From positions 1 to 64,000 of the forward strand of contig JBMZBW010000001.1 of assembly GCA_049612785.1 (NCBI GenBank): DNA of 64,000 bases. Direction: 5' to 3'. Both the position numbers and the translations under genes were made by a program. The first letter of the stretch is position 1. Each line of letters begins with the position of its first letter. Positions 18,139 through 25,761 of this stretch are shown here, piece by piece. Under the pieces are notes generated by a model, which was given only the letters and a program-made list of their open reading frames with translations, was not told where the DNA came from and made no database searches. This DNA is from UBA7985 sp049612785 (GTDB lineage: Bacteria; Pseudomonadota; Alphaproteobacteria; UBA7985).

Positions 18139-19281
18139 CTAGAACAGTGCCAAATCGTCAGCGTGGATCAAGTTCGGACCGCGTGTTTCGCCCAGTAAAC
18201 TGGCGATATCAGCGCTGCGTTTGCCCGCGATCCTTTCCGCCTCCTCGCTGTCATAGATGGCGATGCCGCGTCCGATATCGCTGCCATCGGTGCCTTGCAG
18301 CTGGACGGTGTCACCGCGCTGAAAGCTTCCTTCGACCCGCGCCACGCCCGCGGGAAGCAGGGATTTGCCCTTTTTCACAGCCGAAGCCGCACCGTCGTCC
18401 AGCACCAGAACGCCGTTGCCTGACAGCGCGCCGACCAACCACGCCTGACGCGCAGAATGACGCGAAACTGCAGGCTTGAACAAAGTGGCCTTGCTGCCTT
18501 CACGCAGGGCAGATAGGGGGTTGAGGCCGCGACCATCAGCGATCACCATCGCGCATCCAGCGCCCAGCGCAATCTTCGCGGCGGCGAGTTTGGTAACCAT
18601 GCCGCCGTTCGAATAAGCGCTGTTTTCAACGCCAGCCATGGCTTCGACTTCGGGTGTGATGCCGCTGGTAATCAGGTGAAGATGCTCAGCGCTGGGATCT
18701 GTTTTGGGATTGGCGGTGTAAAGCCCATCAATGTCGGAAAGCAGCACCAGTAAATCCGCGCCAACCATGCCGCCAACCCGCGCGGCCAGCCTGTCGTTAT
18801 CCCCAAAGCGGATTTCCGCGGTGGCGACCGTGTCGTTTTCATTGACCAGGGGAATCGTACCCCAATCAAGAAGCCGGTTGAGCGTGGCACGCGCATTCAG
18901 ATAGCGCCGGCGGTCTTCGGTGTCTTCCTGCGTCACCAATATTTGCCCCACGTGCAACTCACGTTCGGCGAAGCAGTCGGCATAGGCTTCGGCCAACCGG
19001 ATCTGCCCGAGCGCCGCCGCCGCCTGTTTCTCATCGAGGCCCAGATTGGACGGCTCCCGCCCTTGCAAGCGCAAACCCACGCGGATCGCGCCGGAAGATA
19101 CCAGAACGACCCGACGTCCGCTCTTCACAAGATCGGCGATGTCGTCCACCAGCGCGGCCATCCAGTCGCGCCGGATCGACCCGTCTTCGCGCACCAGCAG
19201 GGCGGAGCCAACTTTGACGATGATCGTCGGCGCTTCTTTGATGGCCTGTTGCGCTGTCGCGACGTTGGTCAGGGCGTCCAT
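18139..19281 (-). CDS. proB: Glutamate 5-kinase
   Basis: First, proline-inhibited step of proline biosynthesis; 380 aa, with an amino-acid kinase domain (VKVGSALLV, VLVSSGAIRVG, LVNENDTVA, LLSDIDGLYTANP) and a C-terminal PUA domain (about residues 285-370). The start overlaps the obgE end by 13 bases, so it is read in an obgE-proB-proA-DUF1643 transcript. Confidence 0.97.
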   Translation of the reverse strand: MDALTNVATAQQAIKEAPTIIVKVGSALLVREDGSIRRDWMAALVDDIADLVKSGRRVVLVSSGAIRVGLRLQGREPSNLGLDEKQAAAALGQIRLAEAYADCFAERELHVGQILVTQEDTEDRRRYLNARATLNRLLDWGTIPLVNENDTVATAEIRFGDNDRLAARVGGMVGADLLVLLSDIDGLYTANPKTDPSAEHLHLITSGITPEVEAMAGVENSAYSNGGMVTKLAAAKIALGAGCAMVIADGRGLNPLSALREGSKATLFKPAVSRHSARQAWLVGALSGNGVLVLDDGAASAVKKGKSLLPAGVARVEGSFQRGDTVQLQGTDGSDIGRGIAIYDSEEAERIAGKRSADIASLLGETRGPNLIHADDLALF

Positions 19282-20315
19282 GGTGCTTCGACCTCACCTT
19301 TGGCTTCTCGACGGTCCTGCTCGCGTTGTGCATCGGCCATGTTTGCCAGTTCATGCAGGATGGCATCAACGCCTTCACCACTGACCGCCGACATGATCCA
19401 AACCTTTTTGCCTCCTGCCGCCTCAGACAGGATCCGCGCCTGATCTTCCGCCAGTTCCGGCCCAATGGCATCAGCCTTGTTCAGCGCCAGAACTTCGGCT
19501 TTATCAGCCAGATCGCCGCCATAAAGCTCCAACTCACGGCGAAGTTTCAGGTAGGATTCACCCGGATCATCCTCGCAGCCGTCGACAATATGCAGCAGAC
19601 CGGCCGAGCGCTCGACGTGGCCCAGGAACCGCGTTCCCATGCCCGCCCCGTCGGATGCGCCTTCGATCAGTCCGGGGATATCGGCAATCACGAAACTGCG
19701 GTTCTGGATCGCTGCAACCCCAAGGTTTGGATGCAGTGTGGTAAACGGGTAGTCGGCAATCTTCGGCGTGGCTTTCGAAACGGCGGAAAGAAACGTGCTT
19801 TTGCCAGCGTTGGGAAAACCCAGCAGGCCAATGTCCGCAATCAGCTTCAGATGCAGCCAGATCCAGCGCTCTTCCCCCGGATAGCCCAGGTCTCGGCGGC
19901 GTGGCGCGCGGTTGGTTGAGGTCTTGAAGCGTGCATTGCCAAAGCCGCCATCGCCACCCTTGGCAATCATGACCCGTTCACCGGCTTCGGTCAGATCCGC
20001 AAGAACAGACTCGCCAAACTCATCGAGTATCTGCGTGCCCACCGGAACTTTCAGCGTGATTGATTTCCCCGCCGCCCCAAACTTGTTTGCGCTCTGACCA
20101 TTCTTGCCGCGCTCGGCCTTGTAGTGCTGGACATAGCGGTAGTCGATCAAGGTGTTGAGGTTGTCGACGGCTTCGACAAAGACATCCCCGCCCTTGCCGC
20201 CGTCCCCCCCATCCGGGCCGCCGAATTCGACATACTTTTCCCGCCGGAAGGAGATCACTCCGCTTCCACCGTTGCCTGAGGCGATAAATACTTTGGCCTG
20301 ATCTAAGAACTTCAT
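19269..20315 (-). CDS. obgE: Obg GTPase (ribosome assembly, CgtA)
   Basis: Essential GTPase of late 50S assembly and stringent-response signalling; 348 aa. The N-terminal glycine-rich Obg fold (MKFLDQAKVFIASGNGGSG, later FGGPDGGDGGKGG) precedes the GTPase domain with GFPNAGKST, the DIPGLIEGA switch and ALNKAD. It lacks the extended acidic tail of some homologues. Start ATG 20315; a frame to 20351 overlaps the rplU terminator. rplU lies upstream but is insulated by that terminator, so obgE probably has its own promoter or depends on read-through. Confidence 0.97.
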   Translation of the reverse strand: MKFLDQAKVFIASGNGGSGVISFRREKYVEFGGPDGGDGGKGGDVFVEAVDNLNTLIDYRYVQHYKAERGKNGQSANKFGAAGKSITLKVPVGTQILDEFGESVLADLTEAGERVMIAKGGDGGFGNARFKTSTNRAPRRRDLGYPGEERWIWLHLKLIADIGLLGFPNAGKSTFLSAVSKATPKIADYPFTTLHPNLGVAAIQNRSFVIADIPGLIEGASDGAGMGTRFLGHVERSAGLLHIVDGCEDDPGESYLKLRRELELYGGDLADKAEVLALNKADAIGPELAEDQARILSEAAGGKKVWIMSAVSGEGVDAILHELANMADAQREQDRREAKGEVEAPWTP

Positions 20316-20372
20316 GGTGTGCCACTTACACGATGCGGGGAGTGCGCTCAAAAAAGAATTGACCCTGAACGC

Positions 20373-20398
20373 AAAAAGGGAGGCCGAAAGCCCCCCTT
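20373..20398 (-). terminator. Rho-independent terminator after rplU
   Basis: On the minus strand a 9-bp stem (AAGGG-G-GGC with GCC-T-CCCTT, one G-U pair) and a five-base loop are followed by five U residues. It ends rplU transcription before obgE. Confidence 0.75.
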
Positions 20399-20425
20399 AT
20401 ATGAAACCAGAGTATCGGCGGTCGC

Positions 20426-20743
20426 TTACTTAGCGCCCTTGATGCCCGTGATTTTCACGACGGTCTGGTGCTGACGATGACCGTTGGTGCGACGGAAGTT
20501 TTTCCGGCGACGACGACGGAAAACCAGAATTTTCCGTGTGCGCTTCTGTTCCATCACTTCTGCGGTTACGGTTGCGCCTGCGACCGTTGGAGTGCCGAGG
20601 GTAACCTTGTCGCCTTCGCCGACCATCAGGACCTGATCGAAGGTGATCTTGTCACCGACTTCAGCTTCCAGCTTTTCGATTGGGAAAACGGAATCAGTTT
20701 CGACGCGGTATTGCTTACCGCCAGTTTTGATGACTGCGTACAT
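20426..20743 (-). CDS. rplU: 50S ribosomal protein L21
   Basis: 105 aa, complete: MYAVIKTGGKQYRVE at the N-terminus, the basic RNA-binding stretch ILVFRRRRRKNFRRTNGHR, and the C-terminal VVKITGIKGAK. rpmA (L27), which almost always follows rplU, is absent: a terminator lies within 30 bp of the stop and obgE comes next. Confidence 0.98.
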   Translation of the reverse strand: MYAVIKTGGKQYRVETDSVFPIEKLEAEVGDKITFDQVLMVGEGDKVTLGTPTVAGATVTAEVMEQKRTRKILVFRRRRRKNFRRTNGHRQHQTVVKITGIKGAK

Positions 20744-20980
20744 TTATGTGCTGTCCTATTGTTGCAGCTGACGCTCTTGCTGTGCGGTCGAATCAACCGC
20801 GGGGCGCCTTGGCTTGTTGATAGAGCCGCTTTCCTATGCCCAGACCCGACAGAGGTCAATGAAAACCACCTGTTATCAGTGCATTGCTGCTGCTATCCCG
20901 CGTAGGGCTCATGTAAGCAACGCGTAATCGTAGGCTCGGAGCTGTTGCGGCTCTTTGCGCTTTGTCCTAGACACGGCGGT

Positions 20981-21070
20981 GGAGAGGTGCCGGAGCGGTC
21001 GAACGGGGCGGTCTCGAAAACCGTTGTGCGCGCAAGCGTACCGAGGGTTCGAATCCCTTCCTCTCCGCCA
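20981..21070 (+). tRNA. tRNA-Ser(CGA)
   Basis: 90-nt class II tRNA. Acceptor GGAGAGG pairs with CCTCTCC, followed by discriminator G and an encoded CCA. The anticodon loop CTCGAAA gives anticodon CGA (21015-21017), reading UCG. A long variable arm and the T-loop GGGTTCGAATCCC are present. Reverse-strand open frames across it are artefacts of the tRNA. Confidence 0.96.
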
Positions 21071-21138
21071 GCCTTTGTTTGACTGATGGCCCACCACGGG
21101 ATCTCCCAAGGGACGCGCGAACGTCTTTTGGAAGAATG

Positions 21139-21915
21139 CTAATTTCGTACAGCAACAACTTCCATACAAACGCGATATCTTTTGCTAATTCCATAACGCA
21201 CTGGGTTAAAACCGCACTCTTCCAGTAATGAAAACAGCCGGCTTCTACTGAAATTGTGATAGTGTTCCAATTCACCTAAGTATGGATTGGCATTATTTTT
21301 TGTCATCAATTTCCATACAAGATTCTCTGTATTTGGCATGGACAAAGTAATGCACCCACCTTCTTCCATCTTGGAATGGAGAGAGAGCAAAACATCTTTT
21401 GGATAGGGAATGTGCTCTAGAACATCCATCATACTGACAACAGCAATTTCACTTTCGAAATCAATAGTTTCAACTAATTGACAGTACGCTTCGAAACCAA
21501 GCTGTTTTATTGATCGTACACTTGTGTTTCTCAAATCAACGCCAATCGGATGAAATCCAAATTCTTCTGCCGTGAAGAGAAGGGAGCCATTGCCGAAACC
21601 AACATCAAGCCAAGTTCCACTCGATTTATAGGGCAGGACTTTCTCAATGATATCAGCGGACTTTACTCTTTGCTGTTCAATTTGAAATCCAACTTTCTGA
21701 TTTTCCTGTGTATTTTGGAATATAATTTCAGCGGCGTCGTCTGTGAAATACCCGTCAATAAATTGGTGGCCACAGTCGTTACAGTCCATCCACTGCATCT
21801 TTCGCGGTATAATTTTATTGTACATGGGGTGTTCACCGCAGTCCCCCGTCAAAGATTTCGCAATTGAATCGGAGCTACATAAGGGGCAGCGGTCATAGAT
21901 TATTCTTGGTTCCAC
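21139..21915 (-). CDS. Class I SAM methyltransferase with N-terminal zinc-binding motif
   Basis: 258 aa. The N-terminus has CPLCSSD and a second pair in CNDCGHQF, a zinc-ribbon arrangement seen in C-methyltransferases and methyltransferases of surface-polysaccharide or natural-product clusters. The SAM domain has TWLDVGFGNGSLL, then GVDLRNTSV and VSMMDVLEHIPYP, and a C-terminal ELEHYHNFSRSRL segment. Substrate unknown. The gene is visibly A+T-richer than its neighbours and stands alone beside the 3' end of tRNA-Ser, both signs of horizontal acquisition. No integrase or duplicated tRNA end was found nearby. Confidence 0.8.
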   Translation of the reverse strand: MEPRIIYDRCPLCSSDSIAKSLTGDCGEHPMYNKIIPRKMQWMDCNDCGHQFIDGYFTDDAAEIIFQNTQENQKVGFQIEQQRVKSADIIEKVLPYKSSGTWLDVGFGNGSLLFTAEEFGFHPIGVDLRNTSVRSIKQLGFEAYCQLVETIDFESEIAVVSMMDVLEHIPYPKDVLLSLHSKMEEGGCITLSMPNTENLVWKLMTKNNANPYLGELEHYHNFSRSRLFSLLEECGFNPVRYGISKRYRVCMEVVAVRN

Positions 21916-22128
21916 TTTTTTATGGCCTTCCTTATTTTATCATTTCTCACCGCAGCGCCTTTGCGCCTTCGAAATTGAGATTTTATAATTTCTTATTGAG
22001 ACGATGCATACTTAGTCATCTTTATCGGCCCGGTCCTAAAGTTCAATAACGCAATTTTTTGATTTCCCTGACGATGCTTCTGGTAGTGGCAGAGTCGGGT
22101 TGTGTGCTTGAGCGAGCGCAGCCGGGGT

Positions 22129-23484
22129 CTAGTCTGCCATCCAGCGCCGCTGAACCCAGAAACGATGCTGCAAAAGGATAGCGGCGCAAAACAGGCCGAC
22201 GACCAGCCCCAACCACACGCCAATCTCCGCCAGTGGCGTCCAGAATCCGAGCAGATAGCCCGCTGGCATACCCAAGGCCCAGTAACTTACGACAGCGTGG
22301 ATCATCGGCGTTCGCGTGTCTTGAACCCCGCGCAGTAGGCCCATGGCCATAACTTGCATACCGTCGGCAAGCTGGAACAGCGCTGCTACCGCCATTAAGC
22401 CAATGCCAATACGAATGATCGCTTGAGCCTGTGGTTCCTCTGGACTGAGAAACAGTCCGATGAGAGGCCCCGGCAAGCCGAGGAACAAAAGCATGGTGAG
22501 GCCAATCATCAGCAGGGAGCACAGGATCGCGACCTTTCCGCCACGGAGCAGGTTTGGCACATCGTCGCGGCCAAAGGCACGACCAGCGCGCACTGTCGCT
22601 GCCTGACTCAAGCCAATGTGGACCATAAACATGGTGGAGGTAATCTGCATCGCGATACCATGTGCGGCGAGTTGCTGTGTGCCGATCCATCCCACCATCA
22701 AGGCTGTTGCTGTGAACAGGCCGCTTTCTGCCAAATGGGTCAGGCCGATGGGCCAGCCCAGTTTGTACACGGCGCGGAAGGCTTCCCAATCAGATCGCCA
22801 GAGCCTTTGGAACAGCACGTACTGCGGCAACTTTCGCCGGATAAACAGACACAGTCCCAGCAGCATCAAGCAATGATTGAGCAAAGTGGCGATCCCGGCG
22901 CCGGCGATGCCAAGCTCAGGAAACCCCCAATTGCCAAAAATCAGAAGCCAGTTGCCCGCGGCGTTACCCACGCCGCCAACAACGGTGACCCAGAAAATGA
23001 CCTGTGCCCGTTCCAGAGCCGCCAAGTAACTCTTGAGAACCATGACCAGCAGCGCCGGAAACATGCCCCATCCTGCGATCCGCAGATAAACCTGTGCCAG
23101 ATCTGCGATTTCCGGGTTTTGCCCCAGCAAGCGCAAGATCGGCGCGGACCACCACATGATGGGCATGAGTGCCGTTCCCGCAATCACAGAAAGCCAGAGG
23201 CCCATCCGTGTCACCCGCCGGACCTGAGTGGGATTATCGGCACTGGCTGCGGAGGCCACCATGGGCATAACGGCATGAGAAAAGCCGCTGCCCACCACAA
23301 ACAGGGTGAAAAAGAAGGAATTAGCCAGCGCGCCAGCCGCCAGGGCCTCGATACTGTACCAGCCGAGCATCACGGTATCGGTTAATCCAATAAGGGCGTG
23401 AGCAAGATGACTGCCCACAAGCGGGACGCTCAACAGCAGCATCGCCCTGGCGTGACCTCTGAGACTCAATACTGTGGCTGACAT
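22129..23484 (-). CDS. MATE family multidrug/cation exporter (NorM-like)
   Basis: 451 aa inner-membrane protein with about twelve hydrophobic segments and the two-fold MatE repeat. Family features include PLVGSHLAHALIGLTDTVMLG at the start of the first repeat and the corresponding Pro/Gly-rich helix of the second repeat (RAVYKLGWPIGLTHLAESGLF). Such transporters export cationic drugs using sodium or proton gradients. No regulator is adjacent, and the 450-bp gap before the divergent porin probably holds both promoters. Confidence 0.92.
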   Translation of the reverse strand: MSATVLSLRGHARAMLLLSVPLVGSHLAHALIGLTDTVMLGWYSIEALAAGALANSFFFTLFVVGSGFSHAVMPMVASAASADNPTQVRRVTRMGLWLSVIAGTALMPIMWWSAPILRLLGQNPEIADLAQVYLRIAGWGMFPALLVMVLKSYLAALERAQVIFWVTVVGGVGNAAGNWLLIFGNWGFPELGIAGAGIATLLNHCLMLLGLCLFIRRKLPQYVLFQRLWRSDWEAFRAVYKLGWPIGLTHLAESGLFTATALMVGWIGTQQLAAHGIAMQITSTMFMVHIGLSQAATVRAGRAFGRDDVPNLLRGGKVAILCSLLMIGLTMLLFLGLPGPLIGLFLSPEEPQAQAIIRIGIGLMAVAALFQLADGMQVMAMGLLRGVQDTRTPMIHAVVSYWALGMPAGYLLGFWTPLAEIGVWLGLVVGLFCAAILLQHRFWVQRRWMAD

Positions 23485-23942
23485 CCGTTACCCTGACCTG
23501 ACGCGTCCTTCTGTGGGACCGCCTGCCGTCAAGATCGACCCTTCATGACCTTTCATCAAGAAGTTTTGTCTTTCCCTGAAGCCCGTGTTGCGCGTGAGCG
23601 TCTTAAAGGGCGCTGAAGGGGCAAGAGAGGCGATATTTGTTTGGGGTGGGGCTGTCGTTTTTGTGCCGCGTCGCATCATAAAGTTGAAGTAGGGAAGGCG
23701 AAATTACCCTTAGAGGGCCAAAATCACCCACGACTCTGAACATTATGCAACCCCGAAAACATTGGAAAATCGCATAAATAGTGATGCACGACTGCAACAT
23801 TACTGTAAAAAGGCGCTGTAACCTATTGAAATAAGGCATTATCATTTCGTAAAAGGGCAATGCATTTGAATTTGAAGCGCACTTTATCAGCGCATCCGGT
23901 TGAGTTTTTTCAGATTGGCCGGGCATTTTTGGAGAAATGATT
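23485..23942. promoter_or_regulatory. Divergent MATE/porin 1 intergenic region
   Basis: About 460 bp without a credible gene; an open frame at 23603-23926 on the minus strand has no domain and no ribosome site. The right half is A+T-rich and presumably carries the porin promoter. GGAG (23931-23934) is the porin ribosome site, eight bases before ATG 23943, which chooses that ATG over the one at 23937. Confidence 0.5.
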
Positions 23943-25583
23943 ATGAAATTTCACTTGTTCGCAGGCTCATGCCTTGCAGGTGTCTCGGCTGCCAGCATTT
24001 CAAACGCAGTGGATATTACCCTCGGCGGCTCTATCGATATGGGTATCGAGTTCGGGGTCAGCAAAAACAGCGGTGCCCTGACCTTTGCAGAGGCTTACAA
24101 CGGCTTTACCCTCTCCTTCGACCTGAGCGGTACAACCGATATGGGTATGAAGTACGGTGGTTCCTTCTCGTTGGGCACCACGGCTTCCATTGAGTTCAAT
24201 CCTTACGTTTCCGGTGACAAAAAATACCTCGGTAAGGCATCGGTTGAAGGCGCAAACGACATCGTCGGTATGGCCTACAACGTCTCTGGTGGTGCAGCGA
24301 TCGCTTCATCCCACATCGTCGCAGTAAAGATCAACTCAAGCTGGCGCTCGGTTGGTGATGTTCGGACGGATTACGTCATCGAGCTGTCCCCAAGCTTTGT
24401 TTCCAGCAACATCTGTAAGGTTGCTGGCCGCGCTGTGGCTGTCGGCTCAAGCTCAATCGTCGCTGGGGATTACGGTCCGTCGACTGCGCCGCAATATGCA
24501 AACGCTGTTGCCAGCGGATACTTGCCTGTTGGTCAGGTTGTTCAGAACACAACCACGAGCGTCCCTGCCGCTGTTGGCGGCGTTGCTGGTCTAAACGCTG
24601 GCCAAGCTTCCGTTGCTGCCACTGTTGGCTTCGAGACGACAAAGGGTGCTGTCGTAGCGATCACAAAGCCGATTGCCGCTATTGCAGCAAGCGCATTTTC
24701 AAACCCCGGCTCCGCAAACATCACCCGTTTTGCCTACCAGGACAAAGGTAGCGTCGACTTTGATGGCTCTGGCAGTGACGGACCAACCGTTACCAGCGCG
24801 CGGATTTACGCTGGCCCGTTCATGGAAGTCAAAATGGCGTCTTCAACCACGAAACTGGTCGTTGGTGCGGCCTGTGTCGAAGGCTTGAACACTTCTGACG
24901 CGGCTTTCTACCTTGATAACGTTTCCAAGGTCATGACTGCGACTGATGCTTCGATCTTCGTCGAAGGCGGTTTTGGTCGACTGACCCTGCAGTCCGGTGA
25001 TTACTCTGGTGGTGTTACATCGATTGCCGGTGCCGGCGATCAGGCTGACATCAAGGCTGACGGTCTGGTCGTGATTGGTGAGAGCGTCGGTCTGTTGGGC
25101 GCCAACCCTTATGTTGCTGTCGATCTGGCACCAAGCTCCTCTTTGGGTGAGCTGGAGCTTGTCACCGGCGCAAGTGTCAACATGGGCAATCTAATTGCGG
25201 CCTTTGACTTGAAAGTCGGTAGCGATGATCTGATCGCGCTCGATACCTGGGATCTGGGCATGGACTACTCCATGGGCGGCTTGGCCGTTGGCTTTGCGGC
25301 TGATTCCAACAATGACTGGGGTCTGTCTGCAAGCATGGCCGCTGGCGGTTTTGCAGTCGATGCTGAATTCGGCGCAACCGGTAACGAAGACCACACCAAG
25401 TCGGGCATCGTGTACTCGATCGTTGGTGCAACATCGCTCAACGGCTTTGGCATCTCGCTGGGTCTGGATCAGGATCTGAAGACGTCCTTCGCGGTGTCTT
25501 ACGGTCTGGGCAATCTGAACCTCTACGCTGGCTATGATGTTGGTGATGAAGGTGGTGCCGTTGGCGCGACACTGTCCTTCTAA
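23943..25583 (+). CDS. Outer-membrane porin 1
   Basis: 546 aa precursor. Signal peptide MKFHLFAGSCLAGVSAASISNA, then a mature start VDITLGGSIDMGIEFGVSK and a C-terminal GAVGATLSF ending in Phe, the BAM recognition signal. The pattern is a 16-stranded general porin. Alternating hydrophobic strands end at about residue 140; a long Ala/Gly/Ser-rich insert follows. Two Cys (SNICKVAGRA and GAACVEGLN) flank the insert and are shared with porin 2, suggesting a disulfide across an extracellular loop. Ends at a strong terminator; monocistronic. Confidence 0.88.
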   Translation: MKFHLFAGSCLAGVSAASISNAVDITLGGSIDMGIEFGVSKNSGALTFAEAYNGFTLSFDLSGTTDMGMKYGGSFSLGTTASIEFNPYVSGDKKYLGKASVEGANDIVGMAYNVSGGAAIASSHIVAVKINSSWRSVGDVRTDYVIELSPSFVSSNICKVAGRAVAVGSSSIVAGDYGPSTAPQYANAVASGYLPVGQVVQNTTTSVPAAVGGVAGLNAGQASVAATVGFETTKGAVVAITKPIAAIAASAFSNPGSANITRFAYQDKGSVDFDGSGSDGPTVTSARIYAGPFMEVKMASSTTKLVVGAACVEGLNTSDAAFYLDNVSKVMTATDASIFVEGGFGRLTLQSGDYSGGVTSIAGAGDQADIKADGLVVIGESVGLLGANPYVAVDLAPSSSLGELELVTGASVNMGNLIAAFDLKVGSDDLIALDTWDLGMDYSMGGLAVGFAADSNNDWGLSASMAAGGFAVDAEFGATGNEDHTKSGIVYSIVGATSLNGFGISLGLDQDLKTSFAVSYGLGNLNLYAGYDVGDEGGAVGATLSF

Positions 25584-25642
25584 AAGGACCTTTTTTTCTC
25601 GCAGCTCCGGTCGCTTTGCGACTGGGGGTGCATCCTAGAGTG

Positions 25643-25682
25643 AAAAGAGCCTGTCAGGGTCCATCCTTGGCAGGCTCTTTTT
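25643..25682 (+). terminator. Rho-independent terminator after porin 1
   Basis: AAAAGAGCCTG (25643-25653) pairs with CAGGCTCTTTT (25671-25681) and is followed by more T residues. It separates porin 1 from the flavoprotein gene. Confidence 0.85.
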
Positions 25683-25761
25683 CGTCTGTGCCCCAAGACT
25701 GGCGTGGACAAGAGGAAGGCAGGTCGTCAAACTCCGGCTTCTCGTAAAACCGGAACGTGCA

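Noticed and set aside
20909..21275. Two minus-strand open frames across the tRNA-Ser
   Set aside because: Their shared middle is the reverse complement of tRNA-Ser (the well-known RGRDSNPRYACAHN type of false protein), so they are artefacts of the tRNA.
20981..22128. Duplicated tRNA-Ser end as an attachment site
   Set aside because: No second copy of the tRNA 3' sequence and no integrase were found near the methyltransferase, so an island boundary cannot be shown.
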